A DNA stretch of 39,959 nt from Bacteroidota bacterium (GCA_023412195.1 JAEYNZ010000018.1:1-39959), one strand, 5' to 3'. Numbered from the stretch's first letter, positions 6,501 through 15,417 are shown. The notes: generated by a model not told the origin, from the sequence alone. Made by a program: numbers and translations.

Positions 6501-7286
6501 CTAAACCGGCTGGCTGAATATTTCTTCGAGCATTTCAACCAACACCTCTTTTGAAATGCGCCTCCTAAGTTCTCCCCCGATTGCCACGGAAACAGATCCC
6601 CTTTCTTCTGAAACAACAATAGTCACTGCATCGGTAACTTCAGAAATACCGATTGCAGCTCTGTGCCGTAATCCCAGCGTTTTATCCAGGTCGCGCTGGG
6701 TAAGGGGTAAAATACATCCGGCAGCAATGATCTGGTTCTCCTTTATGATAACAGCACCGTCATGGAGAGGGGTATTTTTGAAAAATATAGTCCGCAAGAG
6801 GGAAGATGAAATTTTTGCATTGATGATTTCTCCTGTGCTGATTTGTTCGGTCAGCAGGGAATTCCGGGCAATAACAATCAAAGCTCCTGTTTTCGACTTG
6901 GCTAATGAAAAACAGGCTTCAGAAAGAATTTCCACCTGCTTGCTGGTAACTGATTTTTCTTTATGTGAAGAGAATAGCCGGTCAATTGCAAATACACGGT
7001 TCAGGTTATAATTGGTACCAATAAAAACAAGGAACTTTCTGATTTCCGGATGGAACACCACAATCAGCGCAAGTACACCAACTCCGATAAACTGTCCCAT
7101 GATAGATCCCAGCAACTGCATATTAAGTGCCCTGACAATCAGCCAGAGCAGGTACAGTGAAAACAAGCCGATCACAATATTAAATGCAAGTGTACCTTTA
7201 ATAAGCCGGTATAACTGGTACAGCATAATTGCAACCAGCAGAATGTCCAGAATATCTAGGAAACGTATGGTTATAAAATTCAACAT
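6501..7286 (-). CDS. cdaA: Diadenylate cyclase CdaA (c-di-AMP synthase)
   Basis: A 261-residue membrane enzyme that joins two ATP into cyclic di-AMP. Three N-terminal transmembrane helices fall at about residues 8-30, 33-52 and 60-80. The DisA_N catalytic domain follows, with the DGA motif in HDGAVII at 176-178 and the RHRA motif at 207-210 (GLRHRAAIGISEVTDAVTIV). Length and order match canonical CdaA. Its start overlaps the folP stop by one base (TGATG), so translation is probably coupled. In other bacteria c-di-AMP controls K+ and osmolyte transport; trkA and trkH lie about 17 kb away in this window. No CdaR-like YbbR partner is adjacent, although this is a common neighbour in Firmicutes. 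Confidence 0.95.
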   Translation of the reverse strand: MLNFITIRFLDILDILLVAIMLYQLYRLIKGTLAFNIVIGLFSLYLLWLIVRALNMQLLGSIMGQFIGVGVLALIVVFHPEIRKFLVFIGTNYNLNRVFAIDRLFSSHKEKSVTSKQVEILSEACFSLAKSKTGALIVIARNSLLTEQISTGEIINAKISSSLLRTIFFKNTPLHDGAVIIKENQIIAAGCILPLTQRDLDKTLGLRHRAAIGISEVTDAVTIVVSEERGSVSVAIGGELRRRISKEVLVEMLEEIFSQPV

Positions 7287-8164
7287 CAGGATATAGTAGA
7301 TTTGAGCGCTTTAAAAATTGCCACAGCTTCAACGGCTTCCTTAACATCATGAACCCTTAGAATGTCGGCACCTCCCAGTAATGCCATGGTGTTGACAGCA
7401 GTCGTCCCGTTCAGTGCCGCTTCTGATTTAATGCCAAGTAATTTCCAGATCAATGATTTGCGGCTCAGGCCAACCATTACCGGAAGCTGAAAGACCTTCA
7501 GTGAATCGAGACGGTTTAGTAAGTCATAGTTGTGCTCCATACTTTTACCGAAACCAAACCCCGGATCTATAATAACATCTTTCACACCATACTTCGTTAG
7601 CTTCTTTACTCTTTCACTTAACCAGAATGAAACACTTTTCAGAACATCGTCGTACTGGGGATTTTCCTGCATGTTCTGGGGAGTGCCCTGTATATGCGTA
7701 AGTACATAGGGGACATTCATTTTCCCAATGGTTTCGAACATGTTAGTATCGAGGGAACCTCCTGATATATCGTTAACAATTACCGGCCCGATTTCTTCAA
7801 TGACCCGCACGGCAACCCATGAACGGTAGGTATCGACCGACAGGGGTATCTCAGGAAAATTCCTTCGAATGGCATGCACTGCAGGCAATAAGCGCTCCAG
7901 TTCGGTTTTGGTAGAAACAATGGGAGCTCCGGGCCGGGTAGAAATGCCGCCCACATCAATAAAAGCCACACCTTCCTTCACCATGTTTTCTACATGCCGC
8001 AGAAGGACTTTTTCATCTGTGAGTTTACCTCCGTCATAAAAAGAATCAGGAGTTACATTCATAACTCCCATTACCACAGGTTCAGAAAAATGTATCAATT
8101 CTCCGCCCAAATTGATAGAATTTTTCCGTTTAAGGAATTTACCCGCTGACTGGGTAATCAACAT
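7286..8164 (-). CDS. folP: Dihydropteroate synthase
   Basis: A 292-residue cytosolic folate enzyme that condenses p-aminobenzoate with dihydropterin pyrophosphate. The hallmark MGVMNVTPDSFYDGG (pterin and pyrophosphate binding loop 1) is near the N-terminus. ISTRPG (loop 2), PLSVDTYR, VNDISGG, IDPGFGFGKS and the C-terminal RVHDVKEA are all present. The frame extends upstream to 8230, but those residues are non-conserved and overlap the divergent promoter region. ATG 8164 (MLITQSAGKFLKR) is preferred. It is the first gene of the folP-cdaA-flavoprotein run. Confidence 0.95.
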   Translation of the reverse strand: MLITQSAGKFLKRKNSINLGGELIHFSEPVVMGVMNVTPDSFYDGGKLTDEKVLLRHVENMVKEGVAFIDVGGISTRPGAPIVSTKTELERLLPAVHAIRRNFPEIPLSVDTYRSWVAVRVIEEIGPVIVNDISGGSLDTNMFETIGKMNVPYVLTHIQGTPQNMQENPQYDDVLKSVSFWLSERVKKLTKYGVKDVIIDPGFGFGKSMEHNYDLLNRLDSLKVFQLPVMVGLSRKSLIWKLLGIKSEAALNGTTAVNTMALLGGADILRVHDVKEAVEAVAIFKALKSTIS

Positions 8165-8198
8165 AAGCAAATGTTTTATGTGATACAATTCAGTTGTA

Positions 8199-8206
8199 CA
8201 AATGTA
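8199..8206 (-). promoter_or_regulatory. -7 box upstream of folP
   Basis: On the minus strand TACATTTG matches TAnnTTTG. It lies 34 nt before the preferred folP start at 8164. No TTG is found 20 nt further upstream, so the support is from the -7 box only. The site also favours 8164 over 8230 as the start. Confidence 0.35.
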
Positions 8207-8264
8207 TAATAAAACCCCTATATTATTCATTTTTTCCTATTTTTATCCCTCATTTTATGAGGGA

Positions 8265-8810
8265 ATGGAAAAAACAAATCAACAGTACGACCTGGTGAAG
8301 GAAACCTGCCGGACAGTGTTTCGGGACAAAATGAATGATTATGGTACAGCATGGCGTATATTAAGGCCTGCTTCATTGACCGACCAGATATATATAAAGG
8401 CATCGAGAATCAGAAGCATTGAAGAAAAAGGTGTTTCCAGAGTGAACGAAGGGGTAAAACCTGAATTTATCGGGATCATTAATTATGCCCTGATGGGCCT
8501 TATACAACTTGAACTCGGGCCTTCTGAAGCTGAGTTGGAAAAGGATAAAACATTGCAGTTGTATGACAGTTGGTTCGGGAAAGCCAGACAACTGATGCAG
8601 GATAAGAACCATGATTATGGAGAAGCATGGCGTATGATGAGAATCAGTTCGTACACTGATTTAATCCTTATGAAGCTTAAAAGGACCAAACAGATTGAAG
8701 ATAACAGGGGGCAAACACAGGTTTCGGAAGGGATTGATGCAAATTACCTCGACATCATTAATTATGCTGTTTTTGCCTTAATAAAAATTTCTGAAGGACA
8801 AACCACATGA
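8265..8810 (+). CDS. DUF1599 (Nmad1-like) duplicated-domain protein
   Basis: A 181-residue soluble protein from ATG 8265 (MEKTNQQYDLV); the longer frame from 8202 overlaps the divergent promoter region and is not conserved-looking. It contains two copies of one module. The first is DYGTAWRILRPASLTDQIYIK...EFIGIINYALMGL and the second DYGEAWRMMRISSYTDLILMK...NYLDIINYAVFAL. This is DUF1599, also named nucleotide-modification-associated domain 1 as I recall; its biochemical function is not settled. The stop overlaps the next start by four bases (ATGA), so it is translationally coupled to the DoxX-like gene and probably co-transcribed with tpiA. Confidence 0.88.
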   Translation: MEKTNQQYDLVKETCRTVFRDKMNDYGTAWRILRPASLTDQIYIKASRIRSIEEKGVSRVNEGVKPEFIGIINYALMGLIQLELGPSEAELEKDKTLQLYDSWFGKARQLMQDKNHDYGEAWRMMRISSYTDLILMKLKRTKQIEDNRGQTQVSEGIDANYLDIINYAVFALIKISEGQTT

Positions 8811-9934
8811 AGGTATTTGCACATTTTGCACGCGTACTGGTCGGATTGACGTTTATGTTTTCCGGTTTCGTAAAAGGGATCGATCCATGGGGATCTGCCT
8901 ATAAATTTTCGGATTATTTTACAGCGATGAACCTCGACTTGCTGATGTGGGCAGCATTTCCTCTGGGCATTCTGCTTTCGTTGGCCGAATTTGCAATAGG
9001 TGTTGCCCTTGTTTTTAATTTCAAGCTCAGGGTGTTTTCCTGGCTTGCCTTAGTGTTTATGATTTTTTTTACCGGGCTGACATTATGGATCGCAATAAAG
9101 AACCCTGTGACCGACTGTGGCTGTTTTGGTGATGCACTTGTTATTTCCAACTGGGAAACTTTTTATAAGAATGTTATCCTGATTATTCTTACCATCATCA
9201 TCTTCATATACCGCAACAAATTAAAAGGCTTTCCGGGGAACAAGACCTCCATGGTTTTATCGGGTATTTCGCTGGCAATATATGCAGGACTTGTTGTCTA
9301 TTCATACAACCACCTTCCGCTCATTGATTTCAGGCCTTATAAAACAGGTGTTCATATTCCGTCTGCTATGGAAATTCCGGAAGATGCCCCACAGGAGGAA
9401 TATGAAAACATATTTTATTATCAGAACAGGGAGACAGGTGAAATAAAGAAGTTCACAGAAGAAAACTACCCGTGGCAGGACACTTTAACCTGGACTTTCC
9501 ATAATCTTGAATCCAATCTGGTCAAAGCAGGCTATGAGCCTCCCATTCATGATTTCCGGATTGAAACTCCTGAAGGAGATGATGTTCTGGATTTCTTCCT
9601 GTATGATGATCATTATGTTTTAATGGTCATTGCCTATGATCTCAGGAAATCGAACACCCGGTCGCAGGATAAAATTAACAGCCTTGCACGCTGGGCAACA
9701 GGTGAAGGGATGCAGGTAATCGGCCTAACCTCTACCCTACCGGAAGATTCAGAGGCATTTGCAGCAGAACATGATGTCCCCTATGAATTTTTTAATACCG
9801 ATGAAATTACACTTAAAACCATTATCCGCTCAAACCCAGGTCTGATGGTATTAAAAAACGGGACAATCGTTGCCAAATATCATTATAATGATATTCCCAC
9901 ACCCGAACAATTCAGAAGTAAATTCATGAATTAA
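8807..9934 (+). CDS. BT_3928-type DoxX/MauE membrane protein with thioredoxin-like domain
   Basis: A 375-residue protein. The first ~145 residues hold four membrane helices of the DoxX/MauE type, with FSGFVKGIDPWGSAYKF near the start and the paired cysteines in DCGCFGDAL. A fifth helix (about 146-170) leads into a periplasmic thioredoxin-like domain (about 240-375). That domain has the fold pattern (VLMVIAYDL, PGLMVLKNGTIVAKYHYND) but no CxxC active site. This matches the Bacteroidota BT_3928 family. MauE relatives serve disulfide chemistry, so a redox or membrane-quality role is plausible, but the missing CxxC argues against an ordinary thiol reductase. It lies between DUF1599 (4-nt overlap) and tpiA. 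Confidence 0.85.
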   Translation: MKVFAHFARVLVGLTFMFSGFVKGIDPWGSAYKFSDYFTAMNLDLLMWAAFPLGILLSLAEFAIGVALVFNFKLRVFSWLALVFMIFFTGLTLWIAIKNPVTDCGCFGDALVISNWETFYKNVILIILTIIIFIYRNKLKGFPGNKTSMVLSGISLAIYAGLVVYSYNHLPLIDFRPYKTGVHIPSAMEIPEDAPQEEYENIFYYQNRETGEIKKFTEENYPWQDTLTWTFHNLESNLVKAGYEPPIHDFRIETPEGDDVLDFFLYDDHYVLMVIAYDLRKSNTRSQDKINSLARWATGEGMQVIGLTSTLPEDSEAFAAEHDVPYEFFNTDEITLKTIIRSNPGLMVLKNGTIVAKYHYNDIPTPEQFRSKFMN

Positions 9935-9989
9935 TAGTTAATTGTAAATACCTTTATAAGTGCAAAAAAAGTTTTAAGGATTAAGCTTT

Positions 9990-9997
9990 TAACTTTG
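9990..9997 (+). promoter_or_regulatory. -7 box upstream of tpiA
   Basis: TAACTTTG matches TAnnTTTG and lies 38 nt before the preferred ATG at 10036, which would leave a leader of about 30 nt. The -33 region is T-rich (GTTTTAAGG) without a clean TTG. Confidence 0.42.
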
Positions 9998-10035
9998 CAT
10001 GAGATTAATATTTGAGCAAACTAAATTACAATGAT

Positions 10036-10794
10036 ATGAGAAAAAAAATAGTAGCAGGAAACTGGAAATGCAATACAACCCTTCAGCAGGGGGTGGAGCT
10101 GGCCAAGGCAGTTGATCGCCTGGTAGCTGAACAGGCTGCAGAAGATGTAGTTGTTGTGCTGGGCGTACCTTTCACACACCTGACCAAAGTAGTTGAGTCG
10201 GTAAATACAGGCAGGATCGGAGTGGCAGCTCAGAACTGTGCTGCTGAAGCAGGCGGTGCATTCACCGGTGAGGTTTCAGCCGAAATGGTGAAGTCAACCG
10301 GGGCGGGATATGTTATATTAGGCCATTCCGAAAGAAGGGAATACTATGGTGAAACAAGTGAGATACTCAACAGGAAAATTGCCCAGGCGCTTGAAAATAA
10401 GCTTACCCCGATTTATTGCTGCGGGGAGCCTCTGGGAGTTCGTGAAAGAAACGGACAAAACGAATATGTAAAAAAGCAACTTGAAGAAACCATCTTTAGG
10501 CTTTCTGAAAGTGATTTCCGCAAACTTGTAATTGCATATGAACCGATCTGGGCTATTGGAACAGGAATGACTGCAACTGCAGATCAGGCCCAGGAAATAC
10601 ATGCATTTATACGTTCAGCCATTGCCGGAAAATTCGGAGAGGAAGTGGCTGAAAGTACATCTATCCTCTATGGTGGAAGTGCCAAACCAGGTAATGCAAA
10701 AGAACTGTTTGCCAATAAAGATGTAGATGGAGGCCTGATTGGCGGTGCTGCACTGAAAGCAGAAGATTTCCTAGGTATTATAAAAGGTTTCTGA
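10036..10794 (+). CDS. tpiA: Triosephosphate isomerase
   Basis: A 252-residue glycolytic enzyme that interconverts dihydroxyacetone phosphate and glyceraldehyde 3-phosphate. The start MRKKIVAGNWKCNT carries the substrate-binding Asn and Lys. LGHSERR contains the catalytic His, and AYEPIWAIGTG holds the catalytic Glu and the start of loop 6. LYGGSAKPGNAKEL and GGLIGGAAL bind phosphate. The frame opens at a TTG at 10012, but ATG 10036 gives the family N-terminus. A likely promoter lies at 9990 and a strong terminator at 10817-10877, so it could be a separate transcription unit. Confidence 0.97.
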   Translation: MRKKIVAGNWKCNTTLQQGVELAKAVDRLVAEQAAEDVVVVLGVPFTHLTKVVESVNTGRIGVAAQNCAAEAGGAFTGEVSAEMVKSTGAGYVILGHSERREYYGETSEILNRKIAQALENKLTPIYCCGEPLGVRERNGQNEYVKKQLEETIFRLSESDFRKLVIAYEPIWAIGTGMTATADQAQEIHAFIRSAIAGKFGEEVAESTSILYGGSAKPGNAKELFANKDVDGGLIGGAALKAEDFLGIIKGF

Positions 10795-10816
10795 ATCAGT
10801 AATTAATATTTGGGTA

Positions 10817-10877
10817 GGCTGTTTGAAAGGCTGTTACTCCTGAAACAGGAGACACTGCTTTTTCAAACAGCCTTTTT
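10817..10877 (+). terminator. Rho-independent terminator after tpiA with nested hairpin
   Basis: GGCTGTTTGAAA (10817-10828) pairs perfectly with TTTCAAACAGCC (10861-10872), followed by TTTTT. A second perfect hairpin, CTCCTG-AAA-CAGGAG (10837-10851), sits inside the loop. It ends 32 nt before the prmA start, so it should separate tpiA from prmA. Confidence 0.85.
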
Positions 10878-10908
10878 GTTGTACTTTAAACTAGTATATT
10901 ATTTGAAA

Positions 10909-11745
10909 ATGGATTATTATAAAGTAGAAATCAACATCAGCCCTTTTAAAGAATGGGTACGCGACCTGCTCATGGTTCAGCTTTCAGATTCAGGGTTTGA
11001 AGGTTTTACAGAAACTGAGGCCGGGTTGGAAGCCTTTATTCCTGTTAAGAACTTTAATGACAATGAGCTGACAGAAATTCTTTCGGATTATAAAAATGGG
11101 TTCAGGATAAATGTGGAAAAAGAACTCATTAAAGACAGGAACTGGAATGAAGAATGGGAAAAAAACTATTTTAAACCTCTTGTAATTGCAGGTGAATGTC
11201 TTGTGAGAGCACCTTTTCATAAAGATTTTCCCTCGTGCAGATATGAAATCGTTATTGAGCCCAACATGGCATTTGGTACAGGGAATCATGAAACCACGTC
11301 CATGATGCTTGAAGCTATCTTAAGAGAAGATTTAACGGGTAAAAAAGTGCTTGATATGGGTTGCGGAACCGGTATCCTTGGCATCCTTGCCTCGATGAAA
11401 GGTGCTGCTAATATAACAGCTGTTGACATCGATCAGAGATCTGTTTCCGGGACAGAGGAGAACACCTTAATGAACGGGATTGAAAATCTGAAAGTCTATA
11501 AAGGTGATGCTTCACTTCTGGGTGCTGAGAAATTTGATATTATTTTAGCCAATATCCATAAAAATGTGTTGGTTGAAGATTCAGGCACCTATAGCAGAAA
11601 CCTCAACAAGGGCGGCAAAATCTTTATGAGCGGCTTTTATGCAGAAGATCTGGAAGATATCAAGAGTGCAGCTGGCAAGTATGGATTATATCTCAAAACT
11701 GTAACTGAAAAAAACAGGTGGACAATGGCAGTGTTTCAGTCCTGA
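10909..11745 (+). CDS. prmA: Ribosomal protein L11 methyltransferase
   Basis: A 278-residue SAM-dependent enzyme that methylates lysines and the N-terminus of ribosomal protein L11. The N-terminal L11-recognition domain (about 1-110) has the W-rich segment DRNWNEEWEKNYFKPL. The catalytic domain shows AFGTGNHETTSMMLEA, DMGCGTGILGILAS (SAM binding) and LANIHKNVL (the NPP-like position reads NIH). The frame extends back to 10810 through the terminator, so ATG 10909 is chosen. The stop overlaps the convergent phosphoesterase gene by 10 bases. Confidence 0.93.
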   Translation: MDYYKVEINISPFKEWVRDLLMVQLSDSGFEGFTETEAGLEAFIPVKNFNDNELTEILSDYKNGFRINVEKELIKDRNWNEEWEKNYFKPLVIAGECLVRAPFHKDFPSCRYEIVIEPNMAFGTGNHETTSMMLEAILREDLTGKKVLDMGCGTGILGILASMKGAANITAVDIDQRSVSGTEENTLMNGIENLKVYKGDASLLGAEKFDIILANIHKNVLVEDSGTYSRNLNKGGKIFMSGFYAEDLEDIKSAAGKYGLYLKTVTEKNRWTMAVFQS

Positions 11746-12251
11746 GGATTGACCACACCTTTCCTGGGTATTTCCCAAACCTCAAGATCCCTGATTTCAT
11801 TTCCATCAATGATAAACCGGACTGCAGTACATACCTTATGGAAACCCATATAACCTGCAGCACCCGGATTGATGTGCAGAAAGCCAAGCTTTTGATCATA
11901 AATTACTTTTAAGATATGGGAATGTCCGCAGATGAAAAGTTTTGGGGGATGATTAAATATTTCCGGCTTTACATACTGATCATATCTGCCAGGATATCCT
12001 CCGATATGGGTGATCCACACATCCACTTCTTCACACATGAACCGCAGGTGCTGAGGATATACTGACCGGACATCCTGCCCGTCGATGTTCCCGTATACTG
12101 CCCTTAGCGTTTTCCATTCTGAAAGCTGATCTGCAGTATTTATACTTCCTATATCTCCTGCATGCCAGATTTCATCCGCTTTTTCAAAGAACTGAAACAG
12201 CCTTTCATGTATAAATCCATGTGTGTCCGACAATACTCCTATTCGTTTCAT
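11736..12251 (-). CDS. YfcE/MJ0936-type metallophosphoesterase
   Basis: A 171-residue calcineurin-like phosphoesterase. Metal-binding motifs occur in order: GVLSDTHG (D-x-H), HAGDIG (GD), YGNIDG (GNxD), THIGGYPGRYD (H), and CGHSHI (GHxH). The short single-domain form fits the YfcE/MJ0936 phosphodiesterase family, cytosolic enzymes with broad activity in vitro and poorly known physiological substrates. ATG 12251 (MKRIGVLSDTHG) is chosen over the longer frame from 12287. It converges on prmA with a 10-base overlap of coding ends. Confidence 0.92.
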   Translation of the reverse strand: MKRIGVLSDTHGFIHERLFQFFEKADEIWHAGDIGSINTADQLSEWKTLRAVYGNIDGQDVRSVYPQHLRFMCEEVDVWITHIGGYPGRYDQYVKPEIFNHPPKLFICGHSHILKVIYDQKLGFLHINPGAAGYMGFHKVCTAVRFIIDGNEIRDLEVWEIPRKGVVNPQD

Positions 12252-12370
12252 TTTTTTAGAGCAGAATTTCAAATTCCGGTTGCTCAAATTAAATTAATTT
12301 TACCTGAATAAGAAAACAGTTCCGATTGTTGTTTATAAATTACTTTGTAATTTGGTATAAAAAGATAAAC

Positions 12371-12865
12371 ATGAAACGAGTGGTAATAGTCAGGCATGCC
12401 AAGGCAGTTCCGCATGGGTATGAAGATGATTTTAACCGTGAACTGCGGGAAAGCGGTAAAATTGATGCAGATTTAATCAGCAGGGAGCTAAAAAGGCATA
12501 ACATCATTCCGGATACGATCATCTCCAGCACTGCAAAACGGGCTCTCACTACAGCTGAAATCTTTGCTGAAAATTTAGGATATACGAAAAGCAAAATCCG
12601 CAAGGTTGATGATATTTACGAAGGGTTAACAGACCGGGAGTTCCTGGAAATTATTCATACACTTCCAAAAGAATCAAAAACTGCATTCTTTTTTGGACAC
12701 AATCCTGATTTTCACCAGTTCGTACAATTCCTTTTAACCCGCTTCATCCAGGAGATGCCAACCTGCGCAACTGTAGGAATTGATTTCGATGTGCAGCAGT
12801 GGGAAAAAGTAATGCCAAGAACAGGTCTTCTTGCTTTCCGTTATGTACCAAAAATGTTCAGCTGA
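12371..12865 (+). CDS. SixA-like histidine phosphatase
   Basis: A 164-residue histidine phosphatase superfamily protein. The catalytic RHA motif is in VVIVRHAKAVPHG at residues 3-15. SSTAKRALTTAEIFAENL supplies the second Arg, and FFGHNPDFHQFVQFL the second catalytic His. Its size and these features match SixA, which removes phosphate from phosphohistidine in phosphorelay or PTS proteins; in Bacteroidota the target is not known. ATG 12371 is used; the frame runs back to 12326 through what looks like leader sequence. It is monocistronic by position. Confidence 0.87.
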   Translation: MKRVVIVRHAKAVPHGYEDDFNRELRESGKIDADLISRELKRHNIIPDTIISSTAKRALTTAEIFAENLGYTKSKIRKVDDIYEGLTDREFLEIIHTLPKESKTAFFFGHNPDFHQFVQFLLTRFIQEMPTCATVGIDFDVQQWEKVMPRTGLLAFRYVPKMFS

Positions 12866-13005
12866 ACTATATAATCCAGTACACGGCAGATGTTACCTTT
12901 CTGTAGAACATTCAGGACATGCTTTTGAACAAAAATTCAGCCTCTTGTACAATTAATTAATCAATAAGAAGTTTATTCTTCAATGAGATTACTAGTTTTG
13001 TGCCG
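12866..13005. other. Intergenic spacer before the TonB-dependent receptor
   Basis: About 140 bases without a gene. A TAGTTTTG box at 12993-13000 ends only 5 nt before the receptor's ATG at 13006 and lacks a -33 TTG. No other feature is visible. Confidence 0.4.
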
Positions 13006-15417
13006 ATGATTAAAAGGCTACTGATATTTTTATTGTTAATAGCTGCAGGAAAGGCAGGTTATTCCCAAAGCAATAATGCCACCGTAAGAGGAACTATTCA
13101 CGACCAGGCCGGTCTGCCGCTCGATATGGTTAACATAGGTCTGAAGGACTATCCCATTGGAACCAGTTCAAACAGGGAAGGAAAATTTCTGATCCGGATC
13201 CCTGCAGGCAGAAATGTTGTGCTTATATTTTCCTCAGTTGGATATCTGACATTTGTTGATACACTTCATGCGTCAGCTGAAGAAAATATTACGCTTGATA
13301 TTGTTATGCCTGCCACTGACCTCGAATTGGCAGAAGTAGTTGTTAAGGAACAAAGAAGAACCGGTACAAATGTTACACGGCTTGACCCACGGTTTCTGGG
13401 ATCAATGCCTGATGCTGCCACAGGAGGAGTGGAAGCGCTGATAAAAACCCTTCCGGGAGTTTCCACCAATAATGAATTAAGTTCCCAATATACTGTCAGA
13501 GGTGGAAACTTTGATGAAAACATGGTTTATGTAAACGATATTGAAATATACCGGCCTTTTCTTGTCCGTGCCGGCCAGCAGGAAGGGCTTAGTTTTATGA
13601 ACAGCGATATGGTTTCCACCATCGACTTCTCTGCAGGAGGCTTCGATGCCCGGTATGGTGATAAAATGTCGTCGGTGCTTGACATTAAATATCGGACGCC
13701 CAGCGTATTCAGGGGTTCTGCGTCAATGAGCCTGCTGGGGGTGACAGCACATTTTGAAGATGTGGCACTTAAAGGCAGGCTGGCACATATCTCTGGAATC
13801 AGATATAAAACCAACAGGTACATGCTTGGCAGCCTGGATGAAAAAGGGGAATATGATCCGAGGTTTATCGATTTTCAAACTTACATTACCTATCGTTTTT
13901 CTGAGAAGTTTGATATTTCTGTATTAGGCAATGTAGCACAGAATCAGTACCGGTTTGTGCCCCAGACAAGAAAAACAACCTTCGGCACCTGGCAGACTCC
14001 GTTAAATACAACTATATATTTTCAGGGGCAGGAAATAGACGTATTTAAAACGTACTTAGGCGCCCTGTCGGGGAACTACCATCCAAACCTCAACCTCAAC
14101 ATGAAGTTCATTTTCTCAGCATTTAATACATCGGAGCAGGAAACATACGACATTCTGGGCCAGTATTATTTGAATCAACTGGAACGTAATATGTCCTCCG
14201 AAGAATTTGGTGACAGTGTTCTGAACCTGGGCATCGGCACTTTTTTAAATCATGCTAGAAATTATCTTGATGCCAATGTATACAGTTTTTCTCACAGGGG
14301 TGCATACAATTCTGACAGGCATTTGCTGAACTGGGGCTTTCAGCTGCAACATGAGAGTTTTGACGATAAGGTGAATGAATGGATTTACCGTGACTCTACG
14401 GGATACTCCCTGCCCTATTCTGATACCCAGGTGCTGTTATACTTTACCCTCAACTCCAAAAGTACAATCACATCAAACAGAGTAACAGGATACCTGCAGG
14501 ATACGTGGAACATTCCTGCCGGTAACGGTGACTTATATTTTACCGGGGGAGTCAGGTTTAACTATTGGGATTTCAATGATGAGTTACTTGTAAGCCCCAG
14601 ATTTTCCATAAGCTATTTCCCCCAATGGGAAAAGAAAATTTCTTTCAGCCTTTCGGGAGGCATGTATCACCAGTCTCCATTTTTCAAGGAGTTGAAGAAC
14701 AGGGATGCCTCTATCAATTACAGCACAAGAGCACAGCGGTCTTACCAGATCGTAGGAGGAACTGATTATATCTTTACCGCCTGGGACCGCCCTTTCCGGT
14801 TTACAACTGAAGCTTATTACAAATACATGAACCGTATCATTCCATACCAGGTGGATAATGTACAAATCAGGTACAGGGCCGATCAGCAGGCAACCGGTTA
14901 TGCCACCGGTATAGACATGAAGGTTAACGGAGAATTTGTGAGCGGCGTGCAGTCGTGGGCAAGCCTCTCCTTCATGAAAACAGAAGAAGATATCCTGGGA
15001 GACGGACATGGGTACATCCCCCGCCCCACCGACCAGTGGATGAATTTCAGCTTGTTCTTTCAGGATTATTTCCCCGGGAATCCCTCCTATAAAATGCAGC
15101 TGTCAGGTTTTTACGGAGCAAGGCTACCCACAGGTCCTCCGAATTCCGAACGGTATATGGATGTTTTCAGAATGCCTCCGTACCGCCGCATTGACCTGGG
15201 CATATCCAAAGTGATCATTAATCCCTCCAGTCCCCCGGACAACAGGATGCTCAGGCACATAAACGATATGTGGGTCAGTCTGGAAGTATTTAACCTTCTG
15301 AATATTAACAACACCATTTCCTATTTTTGGGTTACAAGCATCCAGGGTGATCAGTTTGCTGTTCCAAATTATCTTACCGACAGGAAAATTAACCTGAAAC
15401 TGACAGCCAAATTTTAG
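13006..15417 (+). CDS. TonB-dependent outer-membrane receptor with carboxypeptidase-regulatory N-domain
   Basis: An 803-residue outer-membrane protein from ATG 13006 (MIKRLLIFLLLIAAGKAGYSQ, signal peptide). Residues about 23-110 form the CarbopepD_reg_2 domain (VRGTIHDQAGLPLDMVNIGL...GTSSNREGKFLIRIP). A plug domain follows (about 125-235; LIKTLPGVSTNNELSSQYTVRGGNFDENMVYVNDIEIYRPF). The remainder is a beta-barrel ending in LKLTAKF with the terminal Phe of outer-membrane proteins. It takes up a TonB-energised ligand that cannot be named. No SusD partner is adjacent, so this is not a SusCD polysaccharide locus. It is short for the SusC class and closer to the lone receptors of Bacteroidota. Confidence 0.93.
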   Translation: MIKRLLIFLLLIAAGKAGYSQSNNATVRGTIHDQAGLPLDMVNIGLKDYPIGTSSNREGKFLIRIPAGRNVVLIFSSVGYLTFVDTLHASAEENITLDIVMPATDLELAEVVVKEQRRTGTNVTRLDPRFLGSMPDAATGGVEALIKTLPGVSTNNELSSQYTVRGGNFDENMVYVNDIEIYRPFLVRAGQQEGLSFMNSDMVSTIDFSAGGFDARYGDKMSSVLDIKYRTPSVFRGSASMSLLGVTAHFEDVALKGRLAHISGIRYKTNRYMLGSLDEKGEYDPRFIDFQTYITYRFSEKFDISVLGNVAQNQYRFVPQTRKTTFGTWQTPLNTTIYFQGQEIDVFKTYLGALSGNYHPNLNLNMKFIFSAFNTSEQETYDILGQYYLNQLERNMSSEEFGDSVLNLGIGTFLNHARNYLDANVYSFSHRGAYNSDRHLLNWGFQLQHESFDDKVNEWIYRDSTGYSLPYSDTQVLLYFTLNSKSTITSNRVTGYLQDTWNIPAGNGDLYFTGGVRFNYWDFNDELLVSPRFSISYFPQWEKKISFSLSGGMYHQSPFFKELKNRDASINYSTRAQRSYQIVGGTDYIFTAWDRPFRFTTEAYYKYMNRIIPYQVDNVQIRYRADQQATGYATGIDMKVNGEFVSGVQSWASLSFMKTEEDILGDGHGYIPRPTDQWMNFSLFFQDYFPGNPSYKMQLSGFYGARLPTGPPNSERYMDVFRMPPYRRIDLGISKVIINPSSPPDNRMLRHINDMWVSLEVFNLLNINNTISYFWVTSIQGDQFAVPNYLTDRKINLKLTAKF

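Noticed and set aside
6556..7011. A 151-codon plus-strand frame opposite cdaA, and a 141-codon minus-strand frame at 14584-15009 opposite the TonB receptor
   Set aside because: Both are antisense shadows of well-supported genes with no recognisable motifs of their own.
12993..13008. Leaderless transcription of the TonB receptor from TAGTTTTG, and similarly of recG from TATCTTTG at 15501-15508
   Set aside because: Both boxes fit TAnnTTTG a few bases before the ATG, but neither has a TTG at -33, and such boxes occur by chance in AT-rich spacers.
13006..15417. A SusC-type polysaccharide utilisation locus
   Set aside because: No SusD-like, glycoside hydrolase or hybrid sensor gene is adjacent, and the receptor is short for the SusC class.
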